This document shows positions 29,319-36,958 of a stretch of DNA of 36,958 nucleotides, in pieces; within the stretch, counting starts at the first letter, position 1, and each line of letters starts with the position of its first letter. The notes beneath the pieces are model-generated. The model had not been told where the DNA came from and did not search any database. It saw nothing but the letters and a program-made list of their open reading frames with translations. This DNA comes from Pseudomonadota bacterium (GTDB lineage: Bacteria > Pseudomonadota > Gammaproteobacteria > Ga0077536), in contig JAPOKK010000007.1 in the NCBI GenBank assembly GCA_029977665.1, positions 1 to 36,958 on the forward strand, read 5' to 3'. The position numbers and the translations under genes were made by a program.

Positions 29319-30704
29319 TCACAGGCGCAGCAGGCGGGCCAGGACGCCGGTATCGTCGAGCGTCTCCAGCGCATCGATGGCCTGCGCGATTTCGCGCGCC
29401 CGCGCATGGCCGAAGACTTCGTCCGTTGCCTGTTCGAAACGCGCCGTGACCTCGGCATCGGTAGCGTGGACGACGTCGTCCAGGCGCACCGCGTGACACG
29501 TGCCATCGTCGAGTTCGAGCACCACCTCGCCACCTTGCCGAGCGGGATAGGCGGCCGTGAAATCGTCGTCGACCTGCAGCGTCGTGCACGCGAGCAGGCG
29601 CGTGATGCGCGGGTCGTCGAGGCGCGAGAAATTGTTTTCCGTGATCTCCGCGTTAGCGAGCGCCGCGGCAACGTTGTACTGGATGCTCATCTTGCCCTGC
29701 AGGACGTTGGCGTAGGGGCCGGACCAGTCGCAGCCCGGATAGAGCGCACCCGCTCGCGGCACGCGGACGGTGACGGACGCGATACGGTGCGGCTCGATGC
29801 GCGCCGTGCGCGCGAGCTGCAGGGCGGCGAGTGCCGGAGTCTGGGCGAAATTACAGGCCGGCACGGCCTTGTGATAGACGCCGAGGATCTCGGGCGTCGT
29901 CGCGAACGGTCTGATGTCGTGGCCGGCATCGGGCTTGCCCAGCGCGGCGCAGAGTCCGGCCGCGCCCTCGACGGCGTCCGGTGAGCCGTAGGCGCCGGCG
30001 GCGGCGAGCGTCACGGCAGTGACCGCGTTGCGCGCCGCGGCGCCGGCCTGGAAGAACATCTCGCTGCCACCGGTCCAGGCCCACTGGTTGAAGCCGGCGC
30101 AGGTGTTCGCGGCGAGCGCGAGCGCGCTCGTGTAAGCGTCTTCGTCGAACCGCCGCAGGCGCGCGCCGGCCGCGGCGCCAGCCAACGGACCGGTCACGCC
30201 GGTGGGACGATGGATGCGCGCGACGCCCGCGTCCATCACCGCGCGGCCGAGCTGCGCGCCCGTCTCGTAGCCGGCGAGGATCGCGGCGATGAAGTCGGTT
30301 CCCGCCACCGGCCGTTGTTCGGCAAGCGCCAGCACGGTCGGCACGACGACGATGCCGAGGTGACTGATACTGCCGCTGTGCATGTCTTCGCGGACCAGGC
30401 CATGGCCCATCACCGCGTTGACGAACGCGGCATCGCCCGCGCTTGCAGCCCCGCGCCGGCCGATGATGGTGACACCGTCACTGACGGGGCAGGCCACCGC
30501 GCGGGCTTGCTCAGCCCAAGGCAGGTCGCGTGATTCGCAGGCGCAACCGATGAGATCGCGCAGGCACACCTTCACCTTGGCCGTGACCACCGGCGGCACC
30601 GTGCTGCCGTCGAATGCAATGCCGGCCGCGGCGAGGCGCCGCGTTGCCATCGAGGGCGCTGCAACGGCCGCGCCAGGGGTGGCATGGATATCGCTCGAGG
30701 ACAT
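29319..30704 (-). CDS. MmgE/PrpD family protein
   Basis: RGAASAGDAAFVNAVMGHGLVREDMH; AAILAGYETGAQLGRAV; HDIRPFATTPEILGVYHKAVPACNFAQTPALAAL; ATG at 30704 after AGGAG. Confidence 0.92.
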   Translation of the reverse strand: MSSSDIHATPGAAVAAPSMATRRLAAAGIAFDGSTVPPVVTAKVKVCLRDLIGCACESRDLPWAEQARAVACPVSDGVTIIGRRGAASAGDAAFVNAVMGHGLVREDMHSGSISHLGIVVVPTVLALAEQRPVAGTDFIAAILAGYETGAQLGRAVMDAGVARIHRPTGVTGPLAGAAAGARLRRFDEDAYTSALALAANTCAGFNQWAWTGGSEMFFQAGAAARNAVTAVTLAAAGAYGSPDAVEGAAGLCAALGKPDAGHDIRPFATTPEILGVYHKAVPACNFAQTPALAALQLARTARIEPHRIASVTVRVPRAGALYPGCDWSGPYANVLQGKMSIQYNVAAALANAEITENNFSRLDDPRITRLLACTTLQVDDDFTAAYPARQGGEVVLELDDGTCHAVRLDDVVHATDAEVTARFEQATDEVFGHARAREIAQAIDALETLDDTGVLARLLRL

Positions 30705-30729
30705 CGTCACTCCTGGGCAGGCGCCCCGT

Positions 30730-31620
30730 TCAGCCGCGCACTTCGACGCCGGCCCAGCTTTCGAGCACGCGGCAGATCGACGTGAAATCGGATTCAGCGC
30801 CGTACATCGCGTTGGTCACGGCGAGCATTTCCCGGACCGCTGCACCGATGACCATCGGCACACCCAGGGTTTCCGCTTCGTCGATGCACAGGCGGACATC
30901 CTTATACGACAAGCCGGTGTGGAAGCCGAAATCGAACGTGCCCGGCAGGATCGCCCGCGGGAACTTGTCCTGGCTTGCGCTGTTGCGGCCCGAGCCTGCG
31001 TTGATCACCTCGACCATCACTTTCGGGTCGAGCCCGGCCTTGACGCCCATGACCATGGCTTCCGAGGTCACGGCCAGCGCCGCCGCCGCCAGCAGGTTGT
31101 TGGCGAGCTTCATGGTCTGTCCCTGGCCAGCACCCTCGCCGAGATGGAACACGCGGCCGAATGTGCCGAGCACCGTTTCGAGTTCGGCGAACACTTCGCG
31201 GGCACAGGCCACCATGACGGCGAGCTTGCCGTCGCGCGCACCGGCCAGTCCACCGCTGACCGGGGCATCCACGTAGACCTTGCCGCCCGGCGCGAGGCCG
31301 GCGGCGACGATGCCGGCCATGTGCGGACCTATGGTCGAGAAATCGACCACGCGCGTGGCTCGCTCACCCGCCGCGACGCCGTTGGTACCGAGCGTGGCAG
31401 TACGCACGATGTCGGGCGTCGGCAGGCTGAGGAACAGGACATCGACCGCGTCCGCGACGGCGGCCGGTGACGTCGCGGCTTCGGCGCCCTTGGCGACGGC
31501 CGCGTCGATGGCCTCGTCAGACGTGTCGAACACGACGATGGCGTGACCGGCTGCAAGCAGGCGTGCCGACATGAGCGAGCCCATGCGACCGACGCCGATG
31601 AATCCGTAACGTGTCTTCAT
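30730..31620 (-). CDS. NAD(P)-dependent 3-hydroxyisobutyrate dehydrogenase-like oxidoreductase
   Basis: MKTRYGFIGVGRMGSLMSARLLAAGHAIVVFDTS; VDAPVSGGLAGARDGKLAVMV; GQGQTMKLANNLL. Confidence 0.94.
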   Translation of the reverse strand: MKTRYGFIGVGRMGSLMSARLLAAGHAIVVFDTSDEAIDAAVAKGAEAATSPAAVADAVDVLFLSLPTPDIVRTATLGTNGVAAGERATRVVDFSTIGPHMAGIVAAGLAPGGKVYVDAPVSGGLAGARDGKLAVMVACAREVFAELETVLGTFGRVFHLGEGAGQGQTMKLANNLLAAAALAVTSEAMVMGVKAGLDPKVMVEVINAGSGRNSASQDKFPRAILPGTFDFGFHTGLSYKDVRLCIDEAETLGVPMVIGAAVREMLAVTNAMYGAESDFTSICRVLESWAGVEVRG

Positions 31621-32017
31621 CCCCTTCTCCCCTGCGCTCCCATCCAGATTAGAAGCGGTCTCACTAGTATTCGCGTCATCGTCGACAGCTGTTGTCGCAC
31701 ATTTCCGCCTTGCTCGTCACTCATTGACGTCCGGTCGACCACGCCCCTGTGCCTCGAACTGCACGAGAACAGCCCTCGGCACAGCCCTGAATAATGTCGA
31801 GACCGGTTCTAGAAAGACGTTGCAGATCCGAGTCGCACAGCCGCTAGACAGGATGGGCGTGCGTGACCGAGCCGGGACCGAAGCAGAGCGCGCAACGCCC
31901 GATGAGCAGGTTTCGGGGGCATCCAAGCAGCCGCGCGGCCAAGCTGCCGCCCGCGCGGTGTCTGCCTCGGCAGCGGGCGGCGGCCCCGTTCGTCGCCGGT
32001 TTTCTCCAAGACGAGGT

Positions 32018-32815
32018 ATGCACCCGGTCGTGTTCAGAAAACTCCGTATCGCCGTTCTCTTCTTTGTCCTGGCCAACGTCGTCGTCGGCGCGTGGGCGAC
32101 GCGCGTACGCACGACGGGCTGGTACCGTCCGTTGTCCGTGACCATTCATGCCATCAATGGTGATGACAGTGCCGCCAGCGCCGCGTACATCGATCGCCTG
32201 CTCGCCATGGACGAAGTCCAGGTGGACGAGTTCTTCGGTGACATCGAGCGGTTCTTCACGCGCGAGGGAGGGCGTTACGCCCTTGCCGGGAATGAGCCGG
32301 TCGACATCATCTTCGCCGGCGTACGCGAAGCGCTGCCTCCAGCGCCTCCCCGGCACGGTTCGGTTCTGGCGGTCATGGCATGGAGCCTCCGCCTGCGCTT
32401 CTGGTCCTGGCGCCATGACGACTATGCTGCACTGCAGGATGGCGAAATCTTCGTCATCTATTTCGATCCCGAGCGCAGCCGGACACTGGCCCATTCGCTC
32501 GGCCTGCAGCAAGGCCTGATCGGCGTCGTCAATGCCTTTGCTGCCCCGCACATGGCAGCAGAGAACCATGTCGTCATCGCGCACGAACTCCTGCACATGG
32601 TCGGCGCGAGCGACAAGTACGACCCGGCGAGCAATGCGCCGCTGGTTCCCGATGGCCTCGCCGATCCGCATCGGGAGCCGCTCTACCCGCAGCGCCAGGC
32701 CGAGATCATGGCCGGTCGCATTGCACTCGGACCGCGCGCGCTCGAGGCGCCGCGATCGCTTGATCAGGTTGTCGTCGGCGGCGCTACGGCGCGGGAGATC
32801 GGTTGGATAGATTAA
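32018..32815 (+). CDS. Membrane-anchored putative zinc metallopeptidase, metzincin-like
   Basis: N-terminal TM (LRIAVLFFVLANVVVGAWA); VVIAHELLHMVGASDKYD = HExxHxxGxxD; downstream Met-turn candidate AEIMAGR. Confidence 0.65.
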   Translation: MHPVVFRKLRIAVLFFVLANVVVGAWATRVRTTGWYRPLSVTIHAINGDDSAASAAYIDRLLAMDEVQVDEFFGDIERFFTREGGRYALAGNEPVDIIFAGVREALPPAPPRHGSVLAVMAWSLRLRFWSWRHDDYAALQDGEIFVIYFDPERSRTLAHSLGLQQGLIGVVNAFAAPHMAAENHVVIAHELLHMVGASDKYDPASNAPLVPDGLADPHREPLYPQRQAEIMAGRIALGPRALEAPRSLDQVVVGGATAREIGWID

Positions 32816-32818
32816 GGC

Positions 32819-33169
32819 GTGTCGACCGTTCGTGATTCATCGAATGACGAGCCGCCAATGGCTCTGGTGGCGGCCGGCAAGAACCCGACCTGCTACCCGC
32901 AACGCAGGGCACGCCAAGACCCCGCGTTCACCTTCTTCGCGCTCGCAGACGTCGGGGGACATCCAATCAACGGCGAGGCGGACCGGATCTCGACGACCGG
33001 CAGCCCGGTACTCGAATCGGCGATCGCCCACGTCGAATGCGGGCTGGTGCATACTTACGCGGCAGGCGGTCACGCGGTGTGCGTCGGCGAAGTGGTTGAT
33101 GCCGGTGGGCACGACATCCCCGCCGGACGCCTCGACAACGCCGGCCTTACACCGGCGGACCGCTGCTAG
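32819..33169 (+). pseudogene. Flavin reductase-like (FMN-binding split-barrel) fragment, apparently decayed
   Basis: GSPVLESAIAHVECGLVHTYAAGGHAVCVGEVVDAG resembles the flavin-reductase C-terminal half; no recognisable N-terminal half; in-frame TAG precedes a KIFYGG stretch resembling the family C-terminus. Confidence 0.55.
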
Positions 33170-33344
33170 AAGATTTTCTACGGCGGCTCATCGCCACTGG
33201 CGGGGGGGGGAACGAAAAGATCCCCGCGTCAGGCCAGCGATGCGGAGACGCCTCGTCAGCGATGCGCCACGTCCCGAGGTGACCGACCCGTTGCGCGGCG
33301 CCGCCCAGGCGCTACATTGGCAGCTTGGACACAGGGGATACATC

Positions 33345-34220
33345 ATGTTGCAACGTCGCACCCATCCATCGTTCGTGCGCTACATCGACAAGAGTCGCGA
33401 ATACTACGCCGCGCACGGTTATGACAAACCCTATGCGTGGGCGCACTACGCCGATGTGCCGTTCTGCGGTTTGTCGAAGCCGCTCGCGGAATCCCGCATC
33501 GGACTGGTCACGACGGCCGATCGCGCGCCGCGCGAACAGGGGCGCGATGCGCGGCTCTACGCCGAGCCGGTGGAGCGCAGTGAACCGCTGTATACCGAAA
33601 TGTTCTGGGACCGCGACGCGACGCATACGGACGACCCGGAGTCCTTCCTGCCGCGCGCCAGCATGGCGCGGCAGCGTGATGCCGGACGCATCGGCAGCCT
33701 GAGCCCGCGGTTCTACGGCCTGCCGACCGATTACAGTCAACGCCGGACGCTCGAGCACGACGCACCTCGAATCGAGGCTTGGATGCGCGAGGATGGCGTC
33801 GAAGCGGCGGTACTCGTTGCGCTTTGACCCGTGTGTCACCAGACCGTGAGTCTGGTCGCACGACATCTGGAAAGCCGGGGGATCCCGTCGGTGGTTATCG
33901 GTTCGGCGCGCGATATCGTCGAAGAATGCGGTGTAGCGCGCTTTCTATTCGTCGATTTCCCGCTCGGCAACCCCTGTGGGAAACCCTGGGATCGCGGCAT
34001 GCAAGATGCCATCGCCTCTGCGGCGCTGGATCTCTTGGAACGCGCTTATGTCCCGCGCACCACCATCCAGCGCCCGGAGATCTGGAACCCTTCGGATGAC
34101 CTTGGCTGGCGCGACAACTTCATGCGCGTCGACTACAGCAATCGCGCGGCGCTCGCGCGCGCGGGCCAAGCGCGGCGGCGCGCACAAGCCGCGGCGAAAG
34201 CCGGGCAGTCGGACGGGTGA
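33345..34220 (+). CDS. Candidate selenoprotein: glycine/sarcosine/betaine or proline reductase component B-like (GrdB/PrdB family) with in-frame TGA = Sec161
   Basis: ATG 33345 with AGGGGA SD; TGA at 33825-33827; same frame continues to TGA 34218-34220. Joined product ...EAWMREDGVEAAVLVAL-U-PVCHQTVSLVARHLESRGIPSVVIGSARDIVEECGVARFLFVDFPLGNPCGKPWD... Confidence 0.85.
33832..33862 (+). promoter_or_regulatory. Candidate bacterial SECIS element
   Basis: Apical 7-bp stem ACCAGAC/GTCTGGT (33838-33844 / 33850-33856), 5-nt loop CGTGA with G at position 2, C-C mismatch, then lower stem TGTGT/GCACG with G-U pairs; loop begins 18 nt after the TGA. Confidence 0.7.
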
Positions 34221-34234
34221 AAGCGGCTGACAGG

Positions 34235-34260
34235 GACCCGGTCCACGACGGAGCCGGGTC
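34235..34260 (+). terminator. Hairpin downstream of the selenoprotein gene; possible transcript end (no U-tract)
   Basis: GACCCGG(TCC ACGAC GGA)G CCGGGTC: 7-bp stem plus 3 inner pairs, 15 nt after the stop. Confidence 0.35.
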
Positions 34261-34499
34261 GCGGGCCGAGCGCGGCTGGCGTACGTTACTGCATGGAGCG
34301 AGATGTCCTTCCGGCGGCCCCACTTCGGTCTGGCGCGCGCTGCGGCCCCGATCAAGACCCGCCCACGTTGGCCGCTAGTAACGGGTGGAGCGAGCGCGTG
34401 CCAGCAGTCGAGGGCCATCAGCGCCGCACTTGCGTGACGTATTGTCCCTCACCGCACGAAGCGCGGGGCAAGGCTATGCCCTGCCCCGACAATGGAGCC

Positions 34500-36455
34500 A
34501 TGTCAGTCGCAGACACCTTTCCCACGCTGACCCGCCCCGGTGCACCGCTCGTGCCGCGCCTGGTGAAGCGACTCGGCGTCGGTGCCGCGCGCGCAGGGTG
34601 GCCTGCACGCGCCGCGGACCTGCTCTTTGTACTCGGCCTGGCCCTGCTCGCGCCGACTGCCGTGGCCCTGGACACCCTGTACCTCGACGAATCGGCCGAT
34701 CGTTACCCCCTGGGCGCCTCGTTCCAAATCCTGCAGGACCCCAGCCATGCCATCGACATCGAGGAACTGGTCCGGGGTGACGCGGATGCCGGCTTCGAGA
34801 CATCCGGGCAGGCGGTGCCGAACTTCGGGTTCACGCAGTCGACCGTCTGGTTCCGTGCGCGGCTGAGCAACGACTCGGGCACGCGCAGATGGTTGCTGCA
34901 CACGAGTTATCCGCTGATTGACGATCTCACCGTATACCTGGTCGGGCCCGAGGGCCTGAGGTCCACCTATTACGCTGGTGAAGTGCTGCCCGCCAAACAG
35001 GGCGGGGACGTCGCACCGCGCTACACCGTCGAACTCGACCTAGGCGGTGAGGACGCGATCACGCTCTATGTCAGAACGCGCACCGCCAATGCGCACATGG
35101 TGCCGCTGACGTTATGGAAGCCGATGGCGTTCATCGACTACACGAACGGCGTGCGCTTCCTGCTCGGCATCTACTTCGGTGTCGCCGTCGCGATGCTCAT
35201 TTACAACCTGATGCTCTACCTGTCGGTACGGGATACCGCTTACCTGTACTACGTCGGTTTCATGTTCTGCTTCGCTGTGTTGATGCTCAGCGTCAACGGC
35301 CTGGCGACCGAGTACCTGTGGCCGGGCAGCCTGTGGTGGTCGGATCGCGTCATCCCCTTCAGTATCGCCTTCGCCGTCATGACCGGTATCCAGTTCACGC
35401 GTCGACTGCTCGAGACGCGCGTTAACCTGAAGACCGGAGACACGCTGCTGCGCAGCCTCCTGCTGCTGGGCCTGATGTTCGTCCCGCTGTCCCTCTTGCT
35501 CGGCATGGGGCCCGCGGTGAGCATCGCGGCCGGTCTTGGCCTCAGTGCGGCGCTCACGCTGTTCGGTTGCGCCTGGGCCAGTTGGCGTGCCGGCGTGACC
35601 GTGGCGCCCTTGTACCTGCTGGCATGGGGGGCGTTTCTGCTCGGCTGCATCGCCTACGCACTGCTCGCATTCGGCGTTCTGCCGGCGAACTTCCTCACCG
35701 AGTACGCCATCCAAATCGGTTCGGCGATGGAGGTCTTGCTGCTTTCCTTCGTCCTCGCCTATCGCATCAAGCTGCTCAAGGAAGAGAACGAGCGCGTTCA
35801 GCGCGAAGCGACCGAGACCCTCGAGACGCGTGTGATCGACCGCACCGAAGAGCTCAATCGTGCCCTCGAGCAATTGTCGGCGGCGAACGAACAGCTCGCC
35901 TTGCTCAGCGAAGAAGACAAGCTGACCGGAGCCAAGAACCGGCATTACTTTGATGCCCGCTTCGACGAGGCCTGGCGCAACGCCGAACGCGGCGGCAACG
36001 CCATCTCGCTTCTGCTGATCGACATCGATCACTTCAAGCTCATCAACGACCGCCATGGCCACTTGATCGGCGACCAGGTGCTGCGCGAGGTGGCGGCGGC
36101 CGTGCGTGCCGTGCTGGTCCGCTCTACCGACGTGCTCGTGCGCTTCGGCGGCGAGGAGTTCATCGTCATGCTGCCGCACGCCGAGCTCGAGGGCGCGCTC
36201 GAGGTCGCGCAACGGGTCAAGGCGCAGATCGAGCAGGTCTCGATGCACAGTACGGGCGAGCAGCTCACGGTGCGCGTGAGCATCGGTATCGCTTCCACCC
36301 GGCCGGCGCCGGGCGAGGAGCCAGTACAGCTGATCGAGCAGGCCGATGCCGCGCTCTATCGCGCGAAGCAGACCGGCCGGAACCGCATCGTGATCTTCGA
36401 GCAGGCGAGCGTCGTGTGCGAAGATGATGCGACGCGTCTAGTCTCTCACGCCTGA
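34500..36455 (+). CDS. Diguanylate cyclase with 7TMR-DISM-type sensory region
   Basis: Extracellular beta domain then 7 TM segments (YFGVAVAMLIYNLMLYLSVRDTAYLYYVGFMFC), coiled coil, GGDEF domain RFGGEEFIVMLP with RSTD I-site five residues upstream. Confidence 0.93.
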   Translation: MSVADTFPTLTRPGAPLVPRLVKRLGVGAARAGWPARAADLLFVLGLALLAPTAVALDTLYLDESADRYPLGASFQILQDPSHAIDIEELVRGDADAGFETSGQAVPNFGFTQSTVWFRARLSNDSGTRRWLLHTSYPLIDDLTVYLVGPEGLRSTYYAGEVLPAKQGGDVAPRYTVELDLGGEDAITLYVRTRTANAHMVPLTLWKPMAFIDYTNGVRFLLGIYFGVAVAMLIYNLMLYLSVRDTAYLYYVGFMFCFAVLMLSVNGLATEYLWPGSLWWSDRVIPFSIAFAVMTGIQFTRRLLETRVNLKTGDTLLRSLLLLGLMFVPLSLLLGMGPAVSIAAGLGLSAALTLFGCAWASWRAGVTVAPLYLLAWGAFLLGCIAYALLAFGVLPANFLTEYAIQIGSAMEVLLLSFVLAYRIKLLKEENERVQREATETLETRVIDRTEELNRALEQLSAANEQLALLSEEDKLTGAKNRHYFDARFDEAWRNAERGGNAISLLLIDIDHFKLINDRHGHLIGDQVLREVAAAVRAVLVRSTDVLVRFGGEEFIVMLPHAELEGALEVAQRVKAQIEQVSMHSTGEQLTVRVSIGIASTRPAPGEEPVQLIEQADAALYRAKQTGRNRIVIFEQASVVCEDDATRLVSHA

Positions 36456-36564
36456 GACCCCCGTGGGGCGGTCCTCGTGGCGGGCCGCCGGGCCTGGCTG
36501 CTCGTGGTGGCGCAGCCTCACTCGCGGGCGACGGCGCCGCGCTGCTGGCCTATGATCGCGTCCG

Positions 36565-36592
36565 TGATCCCGCGACGGGGGTGCCGGGATCA
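36565..36592. promoter_or_regulatory. 8-bp inverted repeat upstream of HAD dehalogenase
   Basis: TGATCCCG - 12 nt - CGGGATCA, ending 22 nt before ATG 36615. Confidence 0.35.
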
Positions 36593-36614
36593 GGCGTCGC
36601 AAAGGAGGACCCCG

Positions 36615-36958
36615 ATGACCGATCCGCGCCATCTCAAAGACGCGCTCAAAGTGTGCATGTTCGATCAGTACGGCACGATCGTCGACATGCAGGGTGGACT
36701 GACCCGGGTCGCTGCGCCCTACCTCGCAGCGAAAGGCTGGCAGGGCAATCCGGGTTCCTTCGTTACCTGGTGGCGCCGCACGCATTTCGAGAATTCCATG
36801 ATCGATGCCCTGCTGCACAAGCAGCACACGCCGTATCGCGAGATTGGCTTTCGCGCGGTGTGTCACGTTCTCGAGCGCGCGGGCATCGCGTATACGGATG
36901 ACGAGGTCCGTGACCTGGGGTCCGACAGCATCAAGGTCTGCGTCACCTTCGACCGGAC
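36615..36958 (+). CDS. Haloacid dehalogenase type II-like HAD hydrolase, 3' truncated by window edge
   Basis: AAAGGAGG SD at 36601; ATG 36615; MTDPRHLKDALKVCMFDQYGTIVDMQGGLTRVAAPYLAAKGW with HAD motif I FDQYGT; frame open to window end. Confidence 0.8.
   Translation, partial: MTDPRHLKDALKVCMFDQYGTIVDMQGGLTRVAAPYLAAKGWQGNPGSFVTWWRRTHFENSMIDALLHKQHTPYREIGFRAVCHVLERAGIAYTDDEVRDLGSDSIKVCVTFDR

Noticed and set aside
31724-32017. N-terminal extension of the metzincin-like ORF
   Set aside because: Composition (SGASKQPRGQAAARAVSASAAGG...) looks non-coding and a TM-type N-terminus begins at ATG 32018.
33825-33830. Alternative reading of the TGA as a real stop with a separate downstream gene starting at GTG 33831
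   Set aside because: The downstream ORF starts in mid-domain (CHQTVSLVARHL), the frame is identical, and a SECIS-like hairpin follows; a two-gene reading explains none of these.
35112-36248. 378-aa minus-strand ORF opposite the GGDEF protein
   Set aside because: Antisense shadow, His/Gln/Glu-rich composition, no motif.

Overview
GC-rich proteobacterial-type chromosomal segment, apparently an accessory/catabolic region. I support about 30 protein-coding genes: the end of an RND efflux operon, cytochrome P450, two amidohydrolases, a Rieske oxygenase, PQQ dehydrogenase, class-V aminotransferase, luciferase-like oxidoreductase, MscS-like channel, YyaL/DUF255 protein, amidase, GMC oxidoreductase, acyl-CoA dehydrogenase, a convergent LuxR-type response regulator and hybrid histidine kinase, a four-gene minus-strand metabolic cluster, a metzincin-like protease, a 7TM diguanylate cyclase and a 3'-truncated HAD dehalogenase. 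The strongest discovery is at 33345-34220. Two ORFs that the track lists separately (ending 33827 and starting 33831) are in one frame, separated only by a TGA. Together they read as one GrdB/PrdB-like (glycine/proline reductase B family) protein with a Sec-Pro-Val-Cys (UxxC) motif, and a bacterial-SECIS-like hairpin starts just after the TGA. Other points of note: a YyaL-like protein that lost the first Cys of its CxxC motif, a metzincin motif with an Asp third ligand, a decayed flavin-reductase fragment, a frameshifted coding remnant near 27.6 kb, a 23-aa leader ORF overlapping a GMC oxidoreductase start by ATGA, and several perfect palindromes in divergent promoter regions. I saw no rRNA, tRNA, CRISPR array or transposase. 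All family assignments come from reading motifs; no database search was run.
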